Part shown: positions 43,067 through 51,316 of the stretch, one piece after another | Layout: every line of letters begins with the position of its first letter | Numbering within the stretch: the first letter of the stretch is position 1 | NCBI RefSeq assembly: GCF_008124865.1 | Contig: NZ_VNHY01000001.1 | Span: 682,001 to 746,000, forward strand | Length of the DNA: 64,000 nt | DNA from: Fodinibius salinus | Lineage (GTDB): Bacteria > Bacteroidota > Rhodothermia > Balneolales > Balneolaceae | Direction of reading: 5' to 3' | Made by a program: the position numbers and the translations under genes | The notes under the pieces: generated by a model | Told to the model about the DNA's origin: nothing | Seen by the model: the letters and a program-made list of their open reading frames with translations, nothing else | Databases searched by the model: none

Positions 43067-43693
43067 CTATCTGGGCCATTTGATGGTGCAGCCCAGTGAT
43101 TTTGTAGCTTTAGGATCAATTTCTTTACCTGCTGCCAAATCCTTGATTGCATTTTTAAGATACGGCTGTTCTACTTGTTCGGCCGAAGCTGCATTATCAT
43201 CTATAGCTCCTTTATAAACCAACTCCATATCTCCGTTAAACAAAAAGATATGTGGTGTATGACTAGCCCCGAAAGCTTGGGCAATCTTCGCATTTTTATC
43301 CAGTGCATAATAAAACTGGTATTCGCTTTTCTGCGCCCGCTGCTGCATATCTTGCATTGACTCTCCCTTATCGCGATACGACGCATTGGGATTCAAAGCC
43401 ACAACACCTATGTCACGTTTTTCTGCAATATTTGCAATAGGATTATACCGATCTTCCCACTTGGCTACCCAGGGACAGGTATTGCAAGAAAAGTTTACCA
43501 ACAATCCATTTTCTTTAGCCACCTCTTGCAGAGTCAAGGTTTCTCCCGAAACATCTTGAACCTCAACATCGGTAAGGGGAGCTGAATCTCCAAGAGCCAG
43601 CTCATCCTTCTTTACCTTTTCTTCAACAGGTAAAAAAGCATACAGGCATACAGCTAATAAAACAGGAATAACTAGTAGTAGATATTTCTTCAT
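43067..43693 (-). CDS. Exported thioredoxin-family (redoxin) protein
   Basis: 208 residues with an N-terminal membrane anchor or signal (YLLLVIPVLLAVCLYAFL). A thioredoxin fold follows with the active-site pair NFSCNTCPWVAKWEDRY (CxxC), the cis-Pro region GASHTPHIFLFNGD, and a helical extension. This is the AhpC/TSA-like redoxin type with CNTC that occurs widely in Bacteroidota-like genomes, presumably a periplasmic thiol reductase. It is the last gene of a six-gene unit, 8 bases after a TlpA-like gene. Confidence 0.88.
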   Translation of the reverse strand: MKKYLLLVIPVLLAVCLYAFLPVEEKVKKDELALGDSAPLTDVEVQDVSGETLTLQEVAKENGLLVNFSCNTCPWVAKWEDRYNPIANIAEKRDIGVVALNPNASYRDKGESMQDMQQRAQKSEYQFYYALDKNAKIAQAFGASHTPHIFLFNGDMELVYKGAIDDNAASAEQVEQPYLKNAIKDLAAGKEIDPKATKSLGCTIKWPR

Positions 43694-43701
43694 GATCTCA
43701 A

Positions 43702-44220
43702 TTATTTTATTGCAGTTTTAACGTGTTTTTCAAAAGTCGAATATTCAGCACTTTGCTCCCAGCTGGCAACTACATTGCCCTCTTTGTCAACTACTTTACT
43801 AAACGGCAGTGCGCCGCTCCATTTAGAGGACAACGCCTCAATAAACGGCTGATCTTTCCCCGTTTTAAAATAAGTCGTCCAATCTACGTTTTGTTCCTTT
43901 AAAAAAGATAAAGCTTTTGATCGGTTTTCCTTAAAATCTGCCGAAATAAAGATCACCTTCAACTGTTCGGGATAGTTACGCTGTAATTCTACAATATGGG
44001 GGAATTCTTCGACGCATGGACCACACCAAGTAGCCCAAACATTGACAAGTACCGCTTTTTTGCCCTGATAAGAATCAACAATTTGTTGCAATTCATCAGC
44101 TGTTACATCTTTAAGGAGCGGATCATTGATTGTAATACCTGCATTTTGATCTGCAAAACCCGTTAGCAAAATTAGCACTGTTAATATAAAAGTACCAAAA
44201 ATTGTTTTGTTGGATATCAT
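43702..44220 (-). CDS. TlpA-like thioredoxin family protein
   Basis: 172 residues with a signal or anchor (FGTFILTVLILLTGFA). The active site is VNVWATWCGPCVEEFP (WCGPC), with the typical downstream KVIFISADF and a cis-Pro area (LPFSKVVDKEG). It reduces exported protein disulphides, often for cytochrome maturation. It is seven bases after the Atl gene and eight before the next thioredoxin-like gene, so two envelope redox proteins are made together. Confidence 0.92.
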   Translation of the reverse strand: MISNKTIFGTFILTVLILLTGFADQNAGITINDPLLKDVTADELQQIVDSYQGKKAVLVNVWATWCGPCVEEFPHIVELQRNYPEQLKVIFISADFKENRSKALSFLKEQNVDWTTYFKTGKDQPFIEALSSKWSGALPFSKVVDKEGNVVASWEQSAEYSTFEKHVKTAIK

Positions 44221-44227
44221 ACAAAAC

Positions 44228-44545
44228 TTAATTCAATTCCTCATTAGGATTCCATAAATGGGCTTCAATATCAACCTGAAAATCATCTATAAACGTTACT
44301 TGCTCCTGTTGTAAACGTTCTCGCATAGTATCACCAGGAAAATAGGCTTTACCCGTTAGTTCTCCATTCCTATTTACAACACGGTGAGCAGGGATTTCCG
44401 TTTCCGCCACCTTGTTGAGAGCATACCCAACCATTCGAGCACCAGATTTGATCCCTAAATATTGCGCAATAGCCCCATAGGTAGTAACGCATCCTGCCGG
44501 AATCTGCTTAACTACTTCATACACCCGCTCGTAATAATCATCCAT
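44228..44545 (-). CDS. Alkyltransferase-like protein (Atl)
   Basis: 105 residues matching the C-terminal DNA-binding half of O6-methylguanine transferases: VVKQIPAGCVTTYGAIAQYLG, SGARMVGYALNK, then IPAHRVVNRNGEL. The methyl-accepting Cys of the PCHRV motif is Ala here, so it cannot repair DNA by itself. By analogy with known Atl proteins it would bind alkylated bases, flip them out and hand them to nucleotide excision repair (uvrC is 15 kb away). Its last codons overlap the next upstream gene by 8 bases. Confidence 0.93.
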   Translation of the reverse strand: MDDYYERVYEVVKQIPAGCVTTYGAIAQYLGIKSGARMVGYALNKVAETEIPAHRVVNRNGELTGKAYFPGDTMRERLQQEQVTFIDDFQVDIEAHLWNPNEELN

Positions 44546-45413
44546 AATTGTTAAACATTTTACGCAGTTTATTAGCCTTTGTTTCCTTTAAAGATCCCGA
44601 TCGTTCGGCTAAGTTTACAGTGCGTTTCCCCATTGTGATATACAGATCAACAAGTTCAGAATGACCTTCCAATAGTTCAAGATGCTGTTTTACCGTCCCT
44701 ATATCACCGCGTTGAATAGGTCCCGTGAGCGCACCCTCAAAAGAACCTTCGTCAATATTTTGAACTGCTGTTTGAATGAGTGGCATCAGTGCTTTCTTAG
44801 CTTGAATCTTAGACAGTCCACTGAGTGAGGCTGTTTGAACAGAAGCATCCAACAGCGCTGTCAAATAATTAGAGGCCAACACAGCCGCGGCATGTAGATC
44901 AGATTTTTGTTGGGGAGTAACTTCGAGTGTCTCAGCATCCAGCTTTTGGGCAACATCTTTTAACGCATTAAAGGCATCATTATCCCCCTGGAGACTAAAA
45001 GATATTCCTTCCAATCGGCCTTCCGCTGATTCGCCAGTAAAGGTTTGTAATGGATGAAAGGACGCTATTACTGCTCCTTTTTCTTTCAGTGGTTTCAATA
45101 CCTCAGCGGATTGATTTCCTGAACAATGTACAATGATATGATTACTGAAATCACTTCCAAGTTCCGCTAACTGCTGGGCGGTATCTTCAATGGCTTGATC
45201 GGCAACCGTAAGAAAAACCAACTTACCGAGCTCATTTACTGAAGAAGGAAATGTAGAAACGATACTGATCTCAAATTTATTCGATAAACCTCGTGCTTTT
45301 TCGACCGTTCTATTAAATACACTTTTTATCGAAATGTCCTTGTCGTAAAATGCACGAACCAATGCACTACCCAATCGACCGGTTCCTATCACAGTTGTAT
45401 CAGGCAGTGACAT
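44538..45413 (-). CDS. Rossmann-fold and DUF2520 domain protein
   Basis: 291 residues. The N-terminal half is a Rossmann NAD(P)-binding domain (TVIGTGRLGSALVRAFY, FLTVADQAIED, IIVHCSGNQSAEVLKPL, SFHPLQTF). The C-terminal half is the DUF2520 helical domain (HAAAVLASNYLTALLDAS, GPIQRGDIGTVKQHL). These look like 6-phosphogluconate-dehydrogenase-like oxidoreductases, but the reaction is not established. It lies 15 bases after the MEMO-like gene. Confidence 0.9.
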   Translation of the reverse strand: MSLPDTTVIGTGRLGSALVRAFYDKDISIKSVFNRTVEKARGLSNKFEISIVSTFPSSVNELGKLVFLTVADQAIEDTAQQLAELGSDFSNHIIVHCSGNQSAEVLKPLKEKGAVIASFHPLQTFTGESAEGRLEGISFSLQGDNDAFNALKDVAQKLDAETLEVTPQQKSDLHAAAVLASNYLTALLDASVQTASLSGLSKIQAKKALMPLIQTAVQNIDEGSFEGALTGPIQRGDIGTVKQHLELLEGHSELVDLYITMGKRTVNLAERSGSLKETKANKLRKMFNNYG

Positions 45414-45428
45414 GAGAGGAAAGTTTAT

Positions 45429-46190
45429 TTAATATCGGACCGTTTGTCGGTTGCTATAGGCAGTAAGCAGGCTTCCGGTATTACTCTCATCATTATTACT
45501 CAAAAAACTAAGATCCACCTGCCATTTATCAGCGACAATGATACCGGCAATAAAAGACGTGACTCCTTTAATCTTAGACTCTCCGCTATTCAAATAGTTC
45601 ATTAGTCCAGATTGATTATCATCATTAAGTAATTCCATAACCTTTTGGAACTCTTGCTTGTAGTTGTTGTCCAGCTCACAGCAAAAGACAATCAGTGCAT
45701 TGCGGGAGGCCAGCACCTCTTCGAGCACATAGGCCAACTCTTTTACAATGGCGGGACTGGGATCCGCAATCTGGACGCTAAGTGCTTTAAAATCATCCGA
45801 AAGAGTCTGTAAGAACATCAGCTGCTGAAATAAGCTAATATCTTTATCAAAGGCTTCATCATGAATAAAAAAGTCATCATCTTCATCACAAAATTCGTTG
45901 CGCATATAGTCATCAACGGGCACGCTGCCAACCGGCGTCTCGAAACGCATATTTGATGCCATCGGCAACTTTTTGTCTAACTTCTCATCGTGCGACTCTA
46001 CTACAACCACGGTATCAATAGTTGACATTTCAACACGGCTGTAAATGGCACAGGCATCTTCAAAGTTGTCATCGTCGATGCGTTCGGGAGCAAAAAGTAA
46101 CCGTACATGCTCTTTGGAATCTGCACTTTTTTTCTTGGCTTCAACAATCCCCCGCTGGATATCTGCGGGCTTATAAGAAGTAATATTCAT
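45429..46190 (-). CDS. Degenerate MEMO-like (AmmeMemoRadiSam B-type) protein
   Basis: 253 residues with a weak match to the MEMO fold: a block ETPVGSVPVDD (MEMO proteins have TPLG-V-VD), then FFIHDEAFDKDISLFQQLMFLQ where a family member has HxxEHSxExQLPFLQ, and ALIVFCCELDNN in place of an SSDLSHY block. The His ligands expected for the metal centre are mostly missing, so a catalytic role is doubtful. No partner radical-SAM gene is near. It is 23 bases after the phosphopantetheinyl transferase gene and begins inside the same operon. The call is inference from pattern. Confidence 0.6.
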   Translation of the reverse strand: MNITSYKPADIQRGIVEAKKKSADSKEHVRLLFAPERIDDDNFEDACAIYSRVEMSTIDTVVVVESHDEKLDKKLPMASNMRFETPVGSVPVDDYMRNEFCDEDDDFFIHDEAFDKDISLFQQLMFLQTLSDDFKALSVQIADPSPAIVKELAYVLEEVLASRNALIVFCCELDNNYKQEFQKVMELLNDDNQSGLMNYLNSGESKIKGVTSFIAGIIVADKWQVDLSFLSNNDESNTGSLLTAYSNRQTVRY

Positions 46191-46213
46191 ACGAAATACT
46201 GATCCTTATCTAA

Positions 46214-46846
46214 TTACTGGTAGTGCGCAACGGCCACCCAATTATTTTCTGATTGGAAACTACAAATTTTAGCCCTTTTGTCATTATTTAATTGCGCTTC
46301 AAAATGAGCACCGCTGGGCTGAATACAAACCTCATTCATATTCATCCGCAGTCCTTCTCCCCGCAACTTGATATAAGCTTCTTTAATAGTCCACAATTGT
46401 ACCGTTGGTATCTCGTTAATTGCCTGTGATTCATTGGGATGAGATATTCTTTTACTTAGTTTTGACGGGACTTTTCGTTCTACGGGTTCTAAATCAATAC
46501 CTATCGGTTTTGATACCGTTATGCCACAAAATACATGCTGCCGCGTATGAGCAATACTTACAAAATATTGTTCGTCCCCACATACAGCGAATGGCTGGCC
46601 GAGTTCATCTTTCCTGATCTGTATATCATCCTGCACGGGCAGTGATTGATGTGCCATCTTTTTAAGCAGCAGTCTGGACGTAACAAACTCACGCTGCCGC
46701 CTCACATTCGTTTGTTCTTTCAATTCTTCACGTTCATATCCTGAAAGCTGTTCCAGATCTTCGGTTGAAAGCTCTGTAATAGTTGTCCATGCAAAACAAC
46801 CCTTAAACGATAAAAATTGCTGTATATGAGAAGAAATATCATTCAT
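46214..46846 (-). CDS. 4'-phosphopantetheinyl transferase
   Basis: Attaches phosphopantetheine to carrier proteins. The metal-binding core GIDLEPVERKV (Asp and Glu) and the catalytic LWTIKEAYIKLRGEGL (WxxKEA) are intact; VSIAHTRQHVFCGI precedes them. The start at 46846 (MNDISSH) is preferred because the upstream start at 46867 is a TTG. About 210 residues places it in the Sfp-type superfamily. It leads the six-gene unit that ends with two thioredoxin-like proteins. The target could be an acyl carrier or a secondary-metabolite enzyme. Confidence 0.9.
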   Translation of the reverse strand: MNDISSHIQQFLSFKGCFAWTTITELSTEDLEQLSGYEREELKEQTNVRRQREFVTSRLLLKKMAHQSLPVQDDIQIRKDELGQPFAVCGDEQYFVSIAHTRQHVFCGITVSKPIGIDLEPVERKVPSKLSKRISHPNESQAINEIPTVQLWTIKEAYIKLRGEGLRMNMNEVCIQPSGAHFEAQLNNDKRAKICSFQSENNWVAVAHYQ

Positions 46847-47010
46847 CGAGATCAATATTAAATGCAATATAATTCCTGAAAATGATGAATTATATCATAT
46901 TGTGAAACAATTTCTCGAGCTTCAGAAAAAAGTCACAATTTTGCGTTGAATTATTTATTTTTACCGACTTAATAATTCTTACCCAATAGAATAAAATATC
47001 ATTTTCTCTC

Positions 47011-48543
47011 ATGAGCAACACTGAATCCTCGGCAAGTGAGCAACATGAAATACGTCTCGAAAAGTTACAGGAACTTCGTGATTTAGGATATCAACCCTAT
47101 CCGCATAATTTTGAAGTAACTCATCACAGTAAATATATACTCGATCATCCGAAACTTATTAAAGAAGATGATCAGGATGAAGAGGACGTTGAGCAAGTGT
47201 CGGTAGCAGGACGCGTGATGACACGGCGAATCATGGGTGGATCTACATTCTTTAACCTGCAGGATTCAGAAGGAGAAATACAGGTATATATTCGCCGTGA
47301 CGATGTAGGAGAGGAAGAATATAACACGGTCTTTAAGAAACTTACTGACATCGGCGACTTCGTGGGTATTAAGGGGCATGTGTTTAAAACAGGAACCGGC
47401 GAAACGACGGTATATGCCAAAGAGTTTCATATGCTCAGCAAGACCTTGCGCCCTATTCCCGTTCCCAAAGAGGTAGAAGAAGACGGCGAAACCAAAGTCT
47501 ATGATGCATTTTCAGATAAGGAACAACGTTATCGGCAACGGTATTTGGATCTTGTCGTTAATCCCGAGGTGCGCAATACTTTTCAGCAACGCAGTGAAAT
47601 GGTACAAGCCATGCGCAACTATATGAACGATGAAGGGTATCTTGAGGTTGAAACACCCATTCTGCAACCGGTATATGGTGGTGCTTCGGCCGAGCCTTTT
47701 GTTACTCACCATAATGCGCTGGATATGAAACTGTATCTGCGTATCGCCAACGAACTTTATCTCAAACGACTTATCGTTGGCGGATATGACGGCGTCTATG
47801 AGTTTTCTAAGGATTTTCGAAATGAGGGGCTCTCCCGTTTCCATAATCCGGAGTTTACCCAGGTTGAGCTATACGTAGCGTATAAGGATTACAACTGGAT
47901 GATGGAATTTGTGGAACAACTAATCGAACATGTAGCCAAAGAACTACATGGATCGACGGAAGTAGAAGTCGGCGAAAATACTATTGATTTTGCAAGTCCC
48001 TGGCCGCGTATTCCTATGTTCGAAGCTATTGAAGACGAAACAGGTAAAGACTTATATGGCAAAGATATTGATGAACTCAAAGAGGCCGCCCAAGATTTAG
48101 ATATTGAGCTGGAAGACAGTTTCGGCAAGGGTAAAATTATTGATGAAATTTTTGGTGAGTATGTCGAACCAAACCTTATCCAACCTACATTTATCACGGA
48201 CTATCCCATTGAAATGAGTCCACTAGCCAAGAAACACCGCGAGAAAGAAGGACTTGTTGAACGGTTTGAGTGTATCTGCAACGGCAAAGAAATTGCCAAT
48301 GCCTTTTCGGAGCTTAATGATCCGGTTGATCAGCGCGAGCGCTTTGAAGAACAGGCACGCCTGCGAGCTGATGGCAATGAAGAAGCAATGACTATTGATG
48401 AGGACTTTCTGCAGGCGCTGGAGTACGGCATGCCTCCTACGGCCGGACTCGGTATCGGCATTGACCGACTGGCGATGATTATGACTAACTCGGATTCTAT
48501 TCGGGATGTACTGTTCTTCCCTCAAATGAAACCGGAAAAATAG
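47011..48543 (+). CDS. lysS: Lysyl-tRNA synthetase, class II
   Basis: 510 residues. An N-terminal OB-fold anticodon domain (about 60-165) precedes the class II core. Motif 2 is [22 protein letters not shown], and motif 3 is [15 protein letters not shown] near the C terminus. [19 protein letters not shown] marks motif 1. It charges tRNA-Lys. It is divergent from the phosphopantetheinyl transferase operon with a 164-base gap, and no T-box or other leader structure is visible. Confidence 0.97.
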   Translation: MSNTESSASEQHEIRLEKLQELRDLGYQPYPHNFEVTHHSKYILDHPKLIKEDDQDEEDVEQVSVAGRVMTRRIMGGSTFFNLQDSEGEIQVYIRRDDVGEEEYNTVFKKLTDIGDFVGIKGHVFKTGTGETTVYAKEFHMLSKTLRPIPVPKEVEEDGETKVYDAFSDKEQRYRQRYLDLVVNPEVRNTFQQRSEMVQAMRNYMNDEGYLEVETPILQPVYGGASAEPFVTHHNALDMKLYLRIANELYLKRLIVGGYDGVYEFSKDFRNEGLSRFHNPEFTQVELYVAYKDYNWMMEFVEQLIEHVAKELHGSTEVEVGENTIDFASPWPRIPMFEAIEDETGKDLYGKDIDELKEAAQDLDIELEDSFGKGKIIDEIFGEYVEPNLIQPTFITDYPIEMSPLAKKHREKEGLVERFECICNGKEIANAFSELNDPVDQRERFEEQARLRADGNEEAMTIDEDFLQALEYGMPPTAGLGIGIDRLAMIMTNSDSIRDVLFFPQMKPEK

Positions 48544-48639
48544 TTTTTTGGTTCATAGTTGATGATTATTTGGATGAAAATGATTAGCTAGAAAAATTCA
48601 TCAATCATTAACAAGCACCAGTAACAAATAACTAACAAC

Positions 48640-49866
48640 ATGAACTTCGAATGGTATTTAGCCAAACGGTATTTTAAGGGTAAGCGGAGGGGGTCTCGTT
48701 TTTTATCCTTCATTAAAACCATGGCCATTACCGGTGTTGCCGTAGGATCGGCGGGGCTACTGATTGCCCTCTCAGTTGTTCACGGTTTTAAATCCGTTAT
48801 CGATAATAAAGTGCTTGGCTTTGCTCCTCATGTTACCGTTTCTACCTTCAACGGGACTCCCATTGCAGAAGCCGACACACTTCTTGAAGATATTAATAAG
48901 CATCTTGAAATAGCCCGGGCACAGCCTGTTGTACAACAACAAACCATGATACAGTCCTCCTCTGATGTGACTGGTGCCATGTTCAAAGGCGTGGCCCAAA
49001 GCGGTGATGTAACGGATATAAGGAATTATATCCATAAAGGAGCATATGACCTTTCTACTGATAGTAGTGGTCTGCCGGGGATGGTATTGGGGGCTGACCT
49101 TGCCAAAAGCTTGGGAGTCAACATTAACTCAGTTATCACAGCCTATACTATTGAAGGACTGCCCAGTCCGCTGAACTCTCCTAATATCAAGCAATTTCGG
49201 TTGGCAGGCATTTACAAAACTGGTGTCAGCCAGTTTGATAATATCCTCGCGCTCGTCGATCGCCCTCATGCACAACAACTTTTTGACTTGCCTGAATCTA
49301 CTGTTTCGCAAATCGAAATACGACTAAAGGACCAGTCAAAAATTAAAACATTCGGGCAAACACTACATGATGACCTGGGTTATCCCTACTTTACAGAAAC
49401 AATATATAATCGTTATGGAAGCATCTTCGCCTGGGTAAATCTGCAAGAGGAAACTATTCCCTTCGTCATCAGCGTAATGATTATCGTTGCCGCTTTTAAT
49501 CTTATTGGTACCGTGCTAATGATGGTACTGGAGCGCACACGTGATATTGGCATCCTAAAAACGATGGGCGCTAGCGACAAAAGTATACGTGGCATATTTT
49601 TGCTAGAGGGAGTTTTTGTAGCTGTATTGGGGCTGGCCATTGGCATCGCACTCTCCCTTATTTTTGCCTGGCTGCAATCCACTTATCAAATAATACCTCT
49701 TTCGCAGGAAAACTATTACATGGCTTACGCCCCTGTTGAACCACATATGCTCGATTTCTTTCTTGTAACCGGCGTAACACTGCTGCTCTGTGCCCTTGCC
49801 TCGTGGCTCCCTGCCCGCATCGCTTCTAAGACAGATCCGCTTAAAATTATCGCCTACGGACGGTAA
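48640..49866 (+). CDS. ABC transporter permease, LolC/E-type
   Basis: 408 residues of the MacB/FtsX permease family. One membrane helix follows the N terminus (SFIKTMAITGVAVGSAGLLIALSVVHGF), with a large periplasmic domain (about 60-270), then three C-terminal helices with the coupling segment RTRDIGILKTMGASDKSIRGIF and the closing WLPARIASKTDPLKII. This matches lipoprotein-releasing (LolC/LolE) proteins, which pull lipoproteins off the inner membrane. Its ATPase partner is not adjacent. It follows lysS by 96 bases. Confidence 0.91.
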   Translation: MNFEWYLAKRYFKGKRRGSRFLSFIKTMAITGVAVGSAGLLIALSVVHGFKSVIDNKVLGFAPHVTVSTFNGTPIAEADTLLEDINKHLEIARAQPVVQQQTMIQSSSDVTGAMFKGVAQSGDVTDIRNYIHKGAYDLSTDSSGLPGMVLGADLAKSLGVNINSVITAYTIEGLPSPLNSPNIKQFRLAGIYKTGVSQFDNILALVDRPHAQQLFDLPESTVSQIEIRLKDQSKIKTFGQTLHDDLGYPYFTETIYNRYGSIFAWVNLQEETIPFVISVMIIVAAFNLIGTVLMMVLERTRDIGILKTMGASDKSIRGIFLLEGVFVAVLGLAIGIALSLIFAWLQSTYQIIPLSQENYYMAYAPVEPHMLDFFLVTGVTLLLCALASWLPARIASKTDPLKIIAYGR

Positions 49867-49955
49867 GTCATTCATTTTTCAGCAAATCACCACATCTCTA
49901 CCTGCTGCTTATGCCTCCATCCGTTCCCACTGCTCTACTGGGGAAACAGATTAAA

Positions 49956-51089
49956 CTACGACAACGCTGACTTGATCTCTATATCCCTACACTCCTCAAA
50001 CATGGCATCAAAAGCTTCAATACGATTCGACCAATCTAGATGTTTGTTGATATTTTGCAGCGAATCGTTGGGAAGTGGTTTTGTTTCATTAGTCAGCAGA
50101 TCTTTAAGGTAATGGAACAGGTCATCTTCGGTATCATACAACACCGGTGCATGAAGCAAGGGTTTGTGCTGGTTTTCAGGAATTAACTCCGGATAATGTA
50201 ATCGGTTGGGTACCAACGGGTGACAACCACAGTATATAGCCTCCATGATGGCCACACAGAAAAACTCATAAGTAGCTGTCGATACTACAATATCACCGCT
50301 ATGTAGTAGTCGGCTGTAATTTTCTTTGTTTTCCACATAACCAAAATGCGTAATATGTTGCCCGTATCGCTCCCACGCCTTTTCAAACTCTTCAGGCTTC
50401 TCGTGTTGCGTATCACCGGCCAAAATAAGATCAAAAGTAAGATCAATATCATTAAGCCGGTTGAGTACACGAAAGAACATGGCAGGATTACGATCGAACT
50501 GCCAGCGTTGATTCCACACAATAACTGGATTATCATTGGACTGCTGCTGGTCAGGCAGCTCATCAAAACGATGCAAATCCAGTCCCGGATACAGCACGAT
50601 GCTTTTTTGGGCAATTTTATCCACCGGATAGTAATGCTTGTCATCGGGATGATGTTGTAAAAATTCAGGAAGGGCTTCCAAAAAATCATCACGATGAAAA
50701 TTAGAGGAAAAAATCAGGCGATCAGCCGAGAGCATACTCAAATAGTTAAGGTAGCAATAGGTTAAATCACGCTCCTCCCCTTCAGGCATAGGCTGCGTAA
50801 ACTGATTTTCGTGCATATACATCACTTTGGGCACATCGGCAAAGCGGGGGTTCGTCAGCGATAGAAAAGCAGGCAGGTTTGTCATACTGCTCACCAGCAA
50901 CAGATCAATATCATCGGGAATTTCTTGCGTCATACCAGCCAGCGCCACAGAATTGCCGTGCATCTGCCATTTCTTGCCCTTATAGCTCAGGTTTACAGGA
51001 ATAATATTATGCTGGGAATGTCTTTCTAACCCCTGTAAAAAAGCTTTGTGTGATCCGCTGTAAAATGGCTCTACCGCCAGAATATTCAT
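49956..51089 (-). CDS. Glycosyltransferase of the tRNA-queuosine mannosyltransferase (GTDC1/DUF3524) type
   Basis: 377 residues, GT-B fold. The N-terminal DUF3524 block (MNILAVEPFYSGSHKAFLQG, NLSYKGKKWQMHGNS) is diagnostic of the GTDC1 family. The C-terminal GT4-like donor domain has WNQRWQFDRNPAMFFRVL and ATYEFFCVAIMEAIYCGCHPLVP. The human relative transfers mannose to queuosine in tRNA-Asp. The genome has queD and queE in this window, so queuosine or a related substrate is plausible, but this specificity is inference. It is monocistronic between a LolC-type permease and mutL. Confidence 0.85.
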   Translation of the reverse strand: MNILAVEPFYSGSHKAFLQGLERHSQHNIIPVNLSYKGKKWQMHGNSVALAGMTQEIPDDIDLLLVSSMTNLPAFLSLTNPRFADVPKVMYMHENQFTQPMPEGEERDLTYCYLNYLSMLSADRLIFSSNFHRDDFLEALPEFLQHHPDDKHYYPVDKIAQKSIVLYPGLDLHRFDELPDQQQSNDNPVIVWNQRWQFDRNPAMFFRVLNRLNDIDLTFDLILAGDTQHEKPEEFEKAWERYGQHITHFGYVENKENYSRLLHSGDIVVSTATYEFFCVAIMEAIYCGCHPLVPNRLHYPELIPENQHKPLLHAPVLYDTEDDLFHYLKDLLTNETKPLPNDSLQNINKHLDWSNRIEAFDAMFEECRDIEIKSALS

Positions 51090-51316
51090 ACTTTCGATTA
51101 CTAACTATTCACTTGTTAAACATCATTAGTTATTTAATCTTCCAAGTCTTTCGTTTTAGAAGAGATTCTTAAAGCCAATCTTCTTTTATTAAAGTACCCT
51201 TTCTTGCCTGCCCCGAGTATTCGGCGGGAGTATCTTGGTTTTACCAAAGTCTATAAGTAGTATCTACGTAATAATTTTACCTTCTGTTAATTTTAACTGA
51301 GAATCCTTCTAAGTAA

